A stretch of DNA of 64,000 nucleotides from Cunninghamia lanceolata (lineage: Eukaryota > Streptophyta > Pinopsida > Cupressales > Cupressaceae), in NCBI GenBank assembly GCA_027924645.1, contig BSBN01001484.1, forward strand, positions 1,364,001 through 1,428,000, written 5' to 3'. Numbering within the stretch: the stretch's first letter is position 1; the number at the start of each line of letters is the position of its first letter. Both the position numbers and the translations under genes were made by a program. Positions 33,356-45,623 of the stretch are shown here, piece after piece. The notes below the pieces were generated by a model. The model saw only the letters and a program-made list of their open reading frames with translations. It made no database searches and was not told the origin of the DNA.

Positions 33356-36300
33356 GAGAGCACTATTTCAAGTAGAGACAAATGAGGAACCACTACAGAT
33401 GAAAAATTTGTTCAGAACCATATGCAAATTAGGAGCTAAATGTTGTAAAGTTGTAATTGATAGTGGTAGTTCAGATAATTTGGTTTCAAAAGAGATGGTG
33501 ACTAAAGTGAAGTTGGAAAGATTGAAATACCCTAAGCCATATTAGATAGCATGGATTTAGGATGATCATAAGGTTCTGGTGAGTGAACAATGTTTGGTGA
33601 AATTTTATATTAGATCTTATCATGATGAAGTATTGTGTGATATTATACCTATGGATGTATGTCATATATTATTGGGTAGACCATGGCAGTATGATAGGAT
33701 GGCTATACATGATGGAAGAAATAATACATATACTATATCATCAAATGGAAAGAGAATTACTTTGATTCCTTTGGAAGATGATCCTAAAAGTGAAGTATGT
33801 GGGAATGCTAGAATCTATTTGGTAGATGTAAGAAATTTTTTGGATGGTTTGAGACATGAGAATATGTGTTATGCTTTAATTTCTAAGAAGCCTAAAACCC
33901 TAAAGAATCACAACTGGAGGAGATAACTGAGTTGCTGATAGAGTATGAAGACATCATATCAGATAATGTATCTAAAGGATTTCCACCAATTAGAAGTATC
34001 AATCATCACATGGATCTTATACCTAGAGCTAGTTTGCCTAATAAAGAAACACACATAATGACATCGATAGAGAATGAAGAATTGAATAGATAGATACATG
34101 AATTGTTGAGGAAGGGTTTGATCACAGAAAGCTTGAGTCCTTATGCAGTACGTGTAGTGTTAGCACTGAAGAAATATGGAGGATGGAGAATGTGTACAGA
34201 CTCTAGAGTAATCAACAAGATCACAATTAAGTATAGATTTCCTTTACCTAGGATGGATGATATTATGGATTGTTTGAGTGGAGCAAAATATTTTACAAAG
34301 ATAGACTTGAAGAGTGGATACTATCATATCAGAATCAGAGAAGGAGATGAATGGAAGACTACTTTTAAGACAAATGAAGGATTGTATGAGTGGTTAGTGA
34401 TGCCTTTTGGATTGACAAATGCACCGAGTACTTTCATGAGATTGATGAATGAAGTTTAGAATAAATTCTTGGGTAAGTTTGTTATTATATACTTGGATGA
34501 TATTCTAATTTTTAGTAAGACAAAAGAAGAACATTTGTGGCACCTGAAACAAGTATTGCAGAGACTGAGAGAAGAGAAATTGTTCATAAACATCAAGAAG
34601 TGTAGTTTCATGAAGGAAGAATTGGTTTATTTGGGATTTGTGATTTCTACGAAAGGATTGAAGATGGACCCTGAGAAAGTGAGAGCAATTGTTGAATGGC
34701 CTACACCAGAGAGCATTGGAGAAGTTTGATCATTTCATGGATTAGCTAGTTTCTATTGGAAGTTCATAAAAAATTTTAGTTTAGTATGTAACCCTATGAC
34801 ATAGACAATGAGAGGTGACTAAAGACTTTAAGTGGACATCAGGAGCAGATAAAAGTTTTGAATTGTTGAAGCAGAAAGTGATAGAGAAATCTATTTTGGC
34901 ATTACCGGATTTCAATAAGTTATTTCAAGTAGATTGTGATGCAAGTGGAAATGTAATAGGAGCAGTGTTAAGTCAAGAAGGTAGACTTGTAGCATATTTC
35001 AGTGAGAAGTTGAATGATGCAAGGAGAAGATATTCGGTTCATGATCAAGAGTTTTATGCCATAATTCAAGCCTTGAGAAAGTGGAGACATTATTTGTTGC
35101 CTAAGGAGTTTGTGTTGTATACAGATCATCAAGCTTTGCAGTATTTGAATAGTCAAGGAAAATTGAATCAGAGACATATGAGATGGGTAGAATTCATGCA
35201 GAGTTATACTTTTGTATTGAAGCATAGGAGTGGAAAATCAAACAAAGTTGCAGATGTACTAAGTAGAAGGAACTTGATGACAAAGATGAGAGTTGAAGTG
35301 TTGGGATTTGAGGAATTGAAGAACATGTATGAGGAAGATCTTGATTTTGTAGAACCTTGTAAACCATGTAAGGAACCTGTTGTGACAGATAGAAGTAAGT
35401 GGTTGGATTATTTCATTCAAGAAGATATGTTGTTCAAAGGAAATCAGTTATGCATACCTAGGAGTTCAATGAGAGACAATTTGATCAAGGAGAAGTATAG
35501 TGGTGGATTGGCAGGATATTTTGGCATTGATAAGATAGTGGCTTTGGTGAGTGAAAATTACTTTTGGCCTTAGATACATAAGGATGTTAGGAAATTTGTA
35601 TGGAGTTGTAGATTGTGTCAAGTTGCAAAAGGGAGTAGCCAGAATACTGGTTTGTACAAATCTTTGATAGTACTAGAGAGACCTTGGGATGACATAAGTA
35701 TGGATTTCATGATGGGACTGCCAAAGACACAGAGAGGACATGATTCAATATTTGTAGTAGTGGATAGATTTTCAAAGATGGCACATTTCCTACCTTGTAA
35801 GAAGACAACTAATGCAGTGCATGTGGCTAACCTATTTTTCAAGGAGATTGTGAGATTGCATGGATTACCTAAGAGCATAATTTCAGATAGGGACACAAGA
35901 TTTCTTAGATTTTTTTTGGAAGACACTTTGGAAGAAGATGAAGATAGATTTGAAGTTTAGGTTAGCATTTCACCCACATACTGATAGACATAAATAGGTA
36001 GTGAATAGGAGTTTGGGAAACTTGTTGAGATGTTTGGTTGGAGAGAAGGCAGGAAGTTGGGATTTGATTCTATCACAAGTAGAGTTTGCATATAATAATT
36101 CAGTAAATAGGAGTAACAGAAGAACCCCATTTGAAATTGTGACAAGAACTAACCCTAGAGGAGTAGCAAAGTTAAGAGACATCAGTATGGAAGAAAGAGG
36201 AGTGCAGAAGCAACAAAATTTGTAGGACATATGGAGATAGTGCATAATCAGGGTAAGAAGCATTTGGAGGAGATGAATAGTAAATACAAAGAGCAAGCAA

Positions 36301-36751
36301 ATGAGAAGAGGAGACAAAGAATTTGTAGTTGGAGATGAAGTGATGGTGTATTTGAGAAAAGAAAGATTTCTAGTTGGGACATATAACAAGTTGAAGATGA
36401 AGAAGTTTGGACCATGTAGGATACTCAAAAAATTTGATTTCAAAAATGCATATGGAAGTAGAGCTACTAGAGACATTGGGCATATCACCTATTTTCAACA
36501 TTGCAGACCTATATCAATATCATGAAGCAGAGTTCAATGACAACATTGAAGTAGAATTGAAGAAGTGGTTACCACAACAAACACTAGAGTAGATTGAAGA
36601 CATCTTAGATAGCAAAATTGGACGTAGCACCAGAGGAAGACAATATAAATAATTTCTTATGAAGTGGAAAGGCAGATCAGAAGAAGACTCATCATGGATT
36701 TCTCAGGCTGAGGTGGACAATCTTGGTTTCCTTCCAGCCCCAACAAAGTGA
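33356..36751 (+). pseudogene. gypsy-2 pol: protease, RT, RNase H, integrase, chromodomain
   Basis: Protease VVIDSGSSDNLVS near 33455. RT from about 34103: [56 protein letters not shown], catalytic YLDDILIF near 34490. RNase H: VDCDASGNVIGAVLSQ, DQEFYAIIQALRKW, YTDHQALQYL. Integrase: finger Cys pair in [22 protein letters not shown]; the region where the catalytic Glu should be (before VVNRSLGNLLR) has a TAG. C-terminal chromodomain about 36590-36751 with LMKWKGRSEEDSSW, which in this family recognises methylated histone H3 tails. Frames shift around 33925-34100, between 34730 and 34815, and near 35940. Confidence 0.88.
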
Positions 36752-36785
36752 GGGACTCACTTTTTCAATAACCCCAGATGTCTGA

Positions 36786-37581
36786 TGCAGGAACATCCCT
36801 GGCTCAAGAGCAATCTTGCATCAACCAAAAGCATTTGCATTTTAGTTTGGTTCTTTTCATTTTCTAGTACAGTTCAGTTAATAGGAATTTCTATATTTTA
36901 GTTTGCATTCTACTGTAGTTTCATTTCAGACCTTGTGGAGCTGGACTTAGAATCTAGATGCCTTCATGCACATCATATCCAAATCTCAGATCATTTGGAT
37001 CAGATATCAAAAATTTATCCCTATCAGAAGATCGACTATTTTCTTAGATTAGAGCATCCTGACAGTCTCAAACAACCAGCTAAAGGAGAAGACTTGTGGA
37101 GATAAATGACACATCATTCAATGTTGTTTGGTTCATGTCTGACCTTTCCTAAGATTTGCATGCCATTCCATTCATTTGTAGAGGAGTTCTAAACAATTAG
37201 GTCTGACCTATCCGTGTACACACATTATAGCTCGTCATTAGAGTTTGTGATTTTCTTTGGCCGACACAAAGGAATCTTATGTTCCAGAGAGGATATATAT
37301 TCATGTAATAGAAGACTAGGAAAATAGTTGATCATTAGTTCTTAGTTGGATAGTTTGAATTCATTATGAAGGAGCTTCAAATCTAAATCTTGTGCATATT
37401 CTACAATTCCGTAATCAGGCCTATGAGCCCTAATTGTAAGCCCGCATGTTGCCAAACAATTTGTATTTGAATTCTATGATATACTGAATGATTGAATCTG
37501 CATTTGCTTTATATCTTTCAGTTGTTTCTATTGTGTTTACTCTAGCTAGACAACCTAGACAGTTCACTTTGTGGACCCTCC
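36786..37581 (+). repeat. Right LTR of gypsy-2, main part
   Basis: Begins TGCAGGAACATCCC and aligns with the left LTR. It is interrupted at 37581 by the solo LTR, and the last 17 bases are at 39878-39894. Confidence 0.85.
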
Positions 37582-39872
37582 TGTTGGTTTTTGCTTCTGA
37601 ATCAGCATTAGGGTTTGCCAATTCTAATGCACAGGCAGATTCAGCCAACTGAATACAGGAGGTTGTGTGAGCTCCTCCCCTTCACTTCTGGTTCTGCCAC
37701 ACCAAGGGGGGTGTCCCTATTTGATAAAAGTATAACCTTGACTAGCTCAATGACAGAAGGATTTAACTTGACAGCAACAGGAAGAATACTCTCATGTATG
37801 GACCAAGATTTGTGTAACAAATCACAAGGTTGGCAACATTCTTGGACATGATGTCTGGTTAGGTATGAGAGCATGCAGGGATCCTAATCCTACTCCTACA
37901 ACTAACAGGTGGAAGGATGAAATGGTTTGATTTGATTTTCAGATGCAAAGCTGGACATGGTATATAACCTCAACACAGAGCTAGATTGGTGCCTATCCAG
38001 GGCTTGGAGTCGATAGACATACACCTGTGAATGATCAGCATGAACAACTAAAATTGGATTTCAGGGGGATATACATGATATCTGCCTTACAGATATCTCC
38101 CAATACAGAGTGTTAAGCTGTCTATACTTATTGCATCCCTATTGCAGTATACCCTTCCCAATATTCAATCTGAAAATAGTTTAATCTACCCCTTGAGCAG
38201 AAGTTAAAAGATTAAACATTCAACACAGGAATTCTATGTTCTAGAATCTCAGACATTCCTTGAACGCCTGGACTCAGAAGAAAGATACATGTAAAACTGG
38301 AGACAGAATCAGCATAACACATGCAAACATAGCATTATTCATATAAAATTGACCATGAAATCAGTGGATTCATGCACAAACATACAACAAGAGATACATA
38401 AACTCGCAAGTTTTGCTGCACAGAGCAACCAAAACCAGTTGTATCTTATTACAGAGCCAAAATGTCTTGTTTTCAACAACGTCAAAAATGGTAACACAGT
38501 TTGCCTATATTGGCCAGAAAGTGTACCCGCAGCAATTAGTTACATGGTCAAAAATAAAAAATCTGCCAGATACAGACTCCACAAAGGAATGGCACTCAGA
38601 AGTTATTGCAGCAACAGACAACAGAAGCCTCGAGCCCTACGCCGCCATCTGGGAGTCTTCACTCAAAAATCAGGCGACATGATCATGTGTACCATTGCCC
38701 ATACCTCTGCACCGTCGCCATTAAAGGCCTCAACCACCCGCGGCCTACCTGGAAACCGTCGCTGCGTTCAAACAGAAGTTCCCGCCAAAATGCACTTTAC
38801 TGAAGTTTCAAATGTGCAGGAAGAATAGTCCCACATTGGTGCCGCGGAGACTCCTTCAATACCTTAAAAACATGGTCGTGAGCATAATAGGTGTCGAGCG
38901 CCTTTTGCCGCGTGACGCATAAGCCTTCTCCAAAAGCCCATCGCCAAAACCCAAGCCATCGGCACACCCCAGAATTCTCCTTCCGATCTCAACGGTCTCG
39001 CCGACTGCTACCTTCGCTTCCCCATCGGCCAGAGATGCATCATCGGGCCAACCATCCAAACCTTCACCGATCTCATCAGTTACACTGATGAAGCCACCGC
39101 AATCCCTTGTCGGCCAGACCAATACCATCGGCCAAGCAAAAGATCCCTCTGTCGATAGACCACACACTGCTCCTCCATCGGCCAAACTCCTTACATCGGT
39201 GGGCCACAAATTTGCTTCGTCGACAGCCAAACACACGCCGATGGACATCCATCGGCCAGACCAAAACAATCGGAGCACTCAAGAAATCTTTCGTCGATGA
39301 GGTCGATCACTCTGATAAGACCAAAAACGTGAAGCGCTGAACTGTTGAACCACGAACTGGTTCAACCGAGAAGTTCAATGCCGAACGGAGCACTTCAAAA
39401 ACAACATTCGCCGAACACAAACACAAAGCCTCAAACCGTTGAACCCCGAACCAAAAGGGTTCAACACTAGGGTTCAACGCGATGGTTCAAACATCAAAAA
39501 TAATACTCCATAGGCAAAAAAGCTTCAAACCATTGAACCTTGAACCAAAACAAAAAGGTTCAAGTGGGTGGTTCAACGATGCAATATTTACGCAAGGCAA
39601 ATGCATAATGTGACCCGTTAGAAGAAAATTGAACCCCGAACCACTGAACCATTGAACTTAGAGAAAAAGGGTTCAAGTTCAAACCAAAATGTCAAAGACA
39701 CAAAAATGAACGCATGCCGATGGAGAAAAGACGAAGACCCCTCCTCAAGAAATGAGATGCAGATGCTGAAAAACACTAAAGGGGTGCCAAAACTTAGAAC
39801 CTTTTGGATATTTCGGGATGGTGCCTGCATGAAAATTGCTAAATTAACTGACAGTGAATTCAGGCACCAACA
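37582..39872. mobile_element. Solo LTR, 2,291 bp (family S, copy 2)
   Basis: Same family as 20849-23359: starts TGTTGG, ends CCAACA. Flanked by CCTCC (37577-37581 and 39873-39877), showing insertion into the gypsy-2 right LTR independent of copy 1. It is about 220 bp shorter, mainly in the ATCGGCC-rich region (38930-39300). The GGTTCAA/TTGAACC cluster is at about 39340-39680. Confidence 0.93.
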
Positions 39873-39894
39873 CCTCCTAACCATGATTGCACCA

Positions 39895-40800
39895 CTGACA
39901 TAGGCCACTAGATTCAAGATTTATTCTTCAAAGATGGACTTAATGAAGAAGACCTTTCATGGATGAATCAACTACTAGGTAATGATGAACTCAGGGTAGA
40001 TACAACCTCAGTTCTTAAGGCTTTTTTTTTGTTTCAACAGAATCATCCATCTTGCATCCCATAATCAATTTGGCAGCCCAAGAAGGTCAAGAGAGTGCTT
40101 CTCATGTACACACAAGCAGTATTACTACTAGACCTGGAGCTACTATGTCACATGTAGAAAGTAAAAGCTAGGATGTTTTTATCTTCAGAAAGGAGCTCTG
40201 AAGCACAGTTAGATGCCCTCTATAAGAGGGAGTAGCCCACATTCAGGGAGAAGTGGACCAAATCCTATCACTAGTAATAGATACTGACTCAATTAAGGAA
40301 GATATAAAATGCATCTCAGATCCCCAAATGGCTGACAAATCTTCTTCCAAGACCTAGGTGCTGGTAATTGAACATTTTTTAGAAGAAACACTTCAAGCCT
40401 CTACAGAGAAAGGTGTTCAGGCAAACAAGGAACGAGAATCAGATGGAGAAGAGTTGGGGCAGCCAGAGTGTGCTCCCTCCTAGAATTTGGTTCATGAAGT
40501 AGAAGAAAAACTTGCAAGCCCAGAGAGCTCTAACATTATATTACAAGACCTATTTGAACAAGCCTTGGTGAAAGTGGAAAGCAATAGTTTTCATGAACTA
40601 GCAGATGAAGTCCTTCAGGAGGATGAGAAGGGTCAAGATTTACAATTGATGGGTATTAAGTAGACCCCTCTAGCACACAAGGGTAACAAGAATACTCACA
40701 TTAGAAGAAGTGCCAGATAGAAGAGACTTAAGTTCCAAAGAGACATTCTAGACGGGTTCCAGAACCCTGCTGATAATTCAACAAACAAGAGGGGAGTAGA
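39895..40800 (+). pseudogene. LINE ORF1, C-terminal part after gypsy-2
   Basis: Continues the LINE up to the start of ORF2. It reads as charged, Glu/Gln-rich low-homology sequence with several stops; no zinc knuckle could be confirmed. Assigned by position between DUF4283 and the endonuclease. Confidence 0.45.
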
Positions 40801-41820
40801 ATGTTCCCCTCAGGAGCAATGAAACTTATAACATGGAATGTTAGGGGCCTTAACGCCCTTAAAAAAAGGTGCCTCATCAAGTCTCAACTTGAAGGGGTTG
40901 GTGCGGACATCATATTATTGCAAGAAACTAAATTAGATCTTGTTCAAGGAGATGCTTGTTTTAGCAAATGGAAAGGCTGGGAGGCAGTTTCACACCTGGC
41001 ATGTGGTGTGTTCGATGGTTTAGCAGTGCTGTGAAAAAACCATCTCCCAAAATTTGAGGTGATAGGAATCAAAAACAACTAGATTTTAGGTAAGTTCCCA
41101 AGAATTTTGAAAGGTAAAGATGTATAAGTTATGTGTGTTTATGGTCCAATGGGTACTATCCAAACATTTCACCTTTGGAGGCACATATCCAGATTATTGA
41201 AGATCCTAAAAAAAGAGCTAGTAGTTTTGGGAGGTGACTTCAATGCAGTCTTAGATGACTCAGAGAAATTAGGTGGTATTTCGGCCCCCTCTCAAGTGTA
41301 AAAAGATTTCAAATATTTCATAGATCTAAATAACATTTTAGACTGCAGACCATTCAATGGGATATTTACATGGACAAACATGAGACAGGGTTTTTATAAA
41401 TAGCTAAGAGATTGGATAGATTCCTCATATCCTCTCAATGTTTGCTAGGAGACACTGACTTTAGCTCAACCATACTACCACTGTCAGGCTCAGATCATTT
41501 CCCAGTGAGTCTTACAATTGGGGAGAATAGAAGCACCCAAAGGAAATATTTCAAATTCCAGGACATGTGGTTTAGGGACCCAAAATTTACACCTTTGGTA
41601 CAAAAATGGTGGACTTCTACCCCCTTTATCAAGGGATCGAGGATGTACCAACTGGATAACAAGCTTCAATTTGTCAAGGGACAGATCATTGCCTGGAACA
41701 AAAATCATTTCAAAAATATTTTTAATGACAAAAATAAAATTCTGAGAGAATTGGCTGCCATTGAGTAAGAAATAATTCAATTTGGTCTGGATGTCGATAC
41801 GTATGAGAAGGAAAAAGGCT
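40801..41820 (+). pseudogene. LINE ORF2, AP-like endonuclease domain
   Basis: Nicks target DNA for target-primed reverse transcription. MKLITWNVRGLNALKKR, ADIILLQETKL, VYGPMG, VVLGGDFNAVLDD and GSDHFPVSL mark the Asn, Glu, Asp/Asn and His regions of the EEP fold in order. Interrupted by stops at 41032 and several later positions. Confidence 0.85.
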
Positions 41821-44008
41821 TTTGAAATTGGATCTTGAGGAAGTTCTCCTCAGGGAAGAGGTCTATTGGCAACAAAATTCAAGGGAATCTTGGCTCAAGG
41901 AGGGAGGTCGTAATATGACTTTTTTCCACCTGTCAACAAAGATACGTAGGCAAATGAATTCCATCAACTTCCTAAGGAGAGGGAATGAAAGTATGATTAG
42001 TAATCCATATGAGATTAAGGATGAGGTAAAAGGTTTTTTTCAACAGAACCTTTCCTAAGAAGGGCCCAAAGGATGAGTAAATTTTGACAATTTTAGACTG
42101 CCTAGAAGAGTCACAAGTGATCACATTTGCACCCTTATGAAAGAAATGTTTTCAAAGATTTCAATAGAACCAGCATTGTCCTTATTCCAAAGGTCAAGAC
42201 CCCAGCCATTTTAGAAGAATTTGGGCCAATTTCTCTTTGCAAATTTATCTATAAGATGATTTCAAAGGCAGCTACATCAAGGTTAGCCTCCGTCCTTCCT
42301 GACATCATTTCAAAGGAGCAAGGAGGTTTTGTTTCAGGGAAGGAAACAACTAAAGGGGCTTTGCTGACTCATGAAATACTACATTCAATAAAGTAAGAAA
42401 AGAAATCAAGCATCGTCATCAAGTTAGACATGGCTAAAGCTTATGACAGGGTGGACTGGGAGTTCTTGTTCCATGTTTTACTCATGTTAGGATTTTCAAC
42501 TCGTTGGATTAAATGGATCTCTTCTTGCATCACTAGAGTGTGGTGTTTAGTGCTAGTTAATGGGTCAAACACTACCTCTTTTGTAGCCTCAAGGGGATTA
42601 AGGCAAGGAGATCCCATCTCCCCTTACCTTTTTATTCTAATGGCTGAAGCTCTCACATGGTCAATCAAAAAGGCAAATGATCTCAAGAGATGGAAAGGTC
42701 TAAAATTGAAGCCATCAAAGAAAGCTATGACCCATGCATTGTTTGTAGATGACACCATTTTGTTTGGCAGAGCTTCTAAATTAGAAGCTGAGGTCATGAA
42801 GCAAGTCCTTGATTCCTATTGTGATGTATCTAGTCAAAGGATTGATGAAAAGAAATCTAAAATCTTCATGTTCAATACTATGGAAAAGAAGCAAAAAGCG
42901 ATTGCTTGCTCCTTCAACTTTAAAACTGAATCATTGCTAGGAAAGTACTTGGGAATCCCTCTTTTTAACAGCTGCCACAAAAAAAAATTATTGAGTGTGA
43001 TGATTGATAAGTTATCTCACAAGGTTAGTTCTTGGAAATGGAAATGGCTTTCCCTAGCAGGCAAAATAACTCTGGTTAAGGTGGTCCTATCAGCAATCCC
43101 CACATACATGATGTCCACCTTACAAGTACCGAAAGGTATTTCAGACGAAATAGTAAAAATTTGTAGGAAGTTCCTGTGGAAAGGTTCTTTGGACTCAAAG
43201 AAGATCCACCTCATCTTGTGGGATAAGGTGTGCAAGCCCAAATCTCAAGCTGGGGCTAGTGTGATCAATCAGGAAATGCAAAACTTGGCTCTTGGGGCTA
43301 AATTGGCCTAGAAAATGTATAAAATTCCACAACCAGAATGGGTTAAGTTTATGTAGAACAAATACTTGGATACTCTTAATTCAGATAGAATTTTCACAGT
43401 GACAAATCCTCCTCATGACTATTTAGTATGGAAATTCATTGTGAAGAGTAGGGTAGTCATTCTTCCCAAACTATCTTGGACAGTTCGTAATGGTAGAAAG
43501 GCAAATTTTTGGGATGACTCTTGGAACGGCTGGTCAAAGTTAGCCTCCACAGCAGATCTGAAAGAAGTCAAGTTATATTTGAAAAGGTTTTGGGGTCATA
43601 AGGTTTGGGACTATTTTTCCAAAAACACAAGTGGTCTCTCGTCAAGAGTGGTTTGGAAAAGCTTTGACATTTACAACTTTCCTCTTAAACAAAAATTAAT
43701 CTTAAAGGATTTGTTAAATGAGAGTTGTTTATTTTTCTCCAAAGAGGATGAATTGATTTGGATCAGAGATGGCTCAGGTGATTACAAGGTCAATCAAGGC
43801 TACAAGTCACTCTCTAAAGGGGATAAGGTAGATTGGCCCACACATCTTTATTGGTCTGATGCAATTCTCTCGAAAGATGGAACTTTCACATGGCTGGCCA
43901 TAAGCAACAAAATCCTCATGGGTGAAAGGATTGAAAAGATGTCGTTGGGTTCCAATTTTAAATGTGTTCTCTGCCAGGGTGAAAATGAAACAAATGACCA
44001 TCTATTTA
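41821..44008 (+). pseudogene. LINE ORF2, reverse transcriptase and start of zf-RVT
   Basis: From 42127: FNRTSIVLIPKVK, PISLCKFIYKMISK, QGGFVSGKETT, VIKLDMAKAYDRVDWEFL, GLRQGDPISPYLFILMAEAL and the catalytic LFVDDTILFG near 42745. Then thumb-like KYLGIPLF and WKWKWLSLAGKITLVKVVL. The zf-RVT region follows (DELIWIRDGSGDYKVNQGYKSL; FKCVLCQGENETNDHLF) and is cut at 44008 by copia-2. Stops at about 42394, 43309 and 43354 fit Gln codons. Confidence 0.9.
44004..44008. repeat. Target-site duplication of copia-2, left (ATTTA)
   Basis: ATTTA before the left LTR, repeated at 50354-50358. Removing the element and one copy restores the LINE reading frame through the zf-RVT region. Confidence 0.95.
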
Positions 44009-44457
44009 TGTTAGTGTAGGTTTTTATTTCCTAGATGGGTTATTTATTTTTCCTATATTCCTAGGTTTTTCCTACACTTCTTTTAATCTCACTTAGGTTA
44101 ATAAAGCATGTCTTATTAGGTGAGTGGTTGCGAGGTGTCATCTTCCTACATGTGAGCATCCATCAACTATTTTGGGAAGATACTTTGCTATCTTTAGTCC
44201 GATAGATGGTTGCTCCTCATTGGTCGGTGTTGCCACCTCCTCTCTCTCCTTGGTCTATATAAGCATGCTACCTGGCTTGTATTTTGTATCTTTTGCTTTT
44301 GTATCCTCTTAATGCTATTTTGCTTCTAGCATTTGCATTACTCTCTTGGAGACTAACTTTGTGTTGCTATTTTGATTTCGTATCATTTGCATTCATAGTT
44401 TCAATATCTATTCTTTGCACTAGTTTTTTGGGTTATTAATCTTTTCAGATTCTAACA
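44009..44457 (+). repeat. Left LTR of copia-2
   Basis: TGTTAGTG...CTAACA. Contains a TATA-like box (TATATAAG, 44256-44263) in U3, which would position transcription start within the LTR. Confidence 0.95.
44256..44263 (+). promoter_or_regulatory. TATA box of copia-2 LTR
   Basis: TATATAAG preceded by a C/T-rich stretch; the same box is at 50152-50159 in the right LTR. Confidence 0.7.
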
Positions 44458-44469
44458 TGGTATCAGAGC
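44458..44469 (+). other. Primer-binding site (copia-2)
   Basis: TGGTATCAGAGC directly abutting the LTR; initiator Met tRNA complement. Confidence 0.95.
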
Positions 44470-45623
44470 TATTCTATGTGCAAGAGTAGATTTTAGTTTC
44501 CATATTTGAGAGATTCAGGGGGGGCTAATAAATCTTATTGTAGGTTTTCGAAAAATCCAGTATGCTCTTCTCTTGCATCTTCGGATGATCTTGAGAATCA
44601 GAAAAGTTTGGCGGAAATTTTTTTAATCTCTGGGGTTGCACATGTGTTTTATGAAATCTAGGTGATTGCAGCATTTCTAGTTATACTGGCAGCATTTTCG
44701 GCTATTCCAACGTGTCTAGGAGGCTTGAGAAAGTCAGATTTAGCTTTCGTTTCACCGAAATCGGAGATCGTCATACACAGTTGCGGAACCGGGGTTTCGA
44801 GCTCAAATTTGACAACCAGCTTGCATATTTGGTCTTTTGAATCAATATTGCAGGTTCTAGCATCTGATTCAGCCTTTGCATGTCATTTTTTGGTTGTTGG
44901 AGTCATTTTTTGTAGCTAAAGGCGTTAAGTTTACACTGGAGCAACATCATCTGTGTATTTGCAAGAAAAATGCCTTCTGGGTTTTGTTCGCAGCACAAGA
45001 AAATCATCTGGGTATCTTTCCACATTTGCATGCAGTCTGTATATTTTGTAGAAACATGCTCAGAAAGCTACAGTAGGACCCCTCTCCGTTGGCAGCTGCA
45101 GTTTTGAAGACTGTTTTCAAATGCTCCGTTCTTGCTCATACAGACTCCTTTTCCCACGAATTTTTTTTTATTTTAGCGGCAATTTTTTCGTGCTCTATGC
45201 ACTAGTGTAGTTGGTTTTTGATTTTGATGCCAAGATTTTTCAAAAATTGCAGATTCTCAATCGTGACATTGCACGGTTCTCATTTTGGAAACTTCGGAGG
45301 ATCATAACTTTCACATACGACCTCGTATCGAGGTGATTCTTTTTTTGAAAGTGCATAATTTTTTGATTAGATCACAGTGGTGTTGTTTATTTCTCTGGAT
45401 ATTATGCCAAAGTTGTATTTTCAGCATATGCTCTTCATGAGGGTTTTGTAAATGCATTGAAATCAAAACCACTTAGTATTTATTGCTAGTGGTAGTTGTA
45501 AACGCACTAATATAAAGTGCCAAATCATATTTTCTTGGGGGGGTTCTTTGATTGAGTGAAAAGGGGGGGTTGTCTTGGTTGGGTTCTCTTCTTTTCGATA
45601 CTTCTTCTCTACATTTCTTCATC
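44470..45623 (+). other. Long untranslated leader of copia-2
   Basis: About 1.15 kb without a credible gene. It holds three tracts of exactly seven G (44518-44524, 45537-45543, 45563-45569). A long structured leader could carry packaging or translation signals; nothing more specific is visible. Confidence 0.6.

Larger units (their letters stand above)
31219..39894 (+). mobile_element. Chromodomain Ty3/gypsy element (gypsy-2, Reina-like) inserted in LINE ORF1
   Basis: Plus strand: left LTR 31219-32049, primer-binding site 32052, gag, protease, RT, RNase H, integrase, chromodomain ending 36751, right LTR 36786-37581 continued at 39878-39894. The right LTR is split by a solo LTR. No matching target duplication was found (ATTAA left, CTGAC right), so one end may be altered. 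The polyprotein has many stops and at least two frameshifts. Confidence 0.88.

Noticed and set aside
20849..39872. The two 2.3-2.5 kb repeats as LTRs of one 19-kb element
   Set aside because: Each copy has its own target duplication (GTCAC, CCTCC) and the space between holds unrelated elements, so they are separate solo LTRs.
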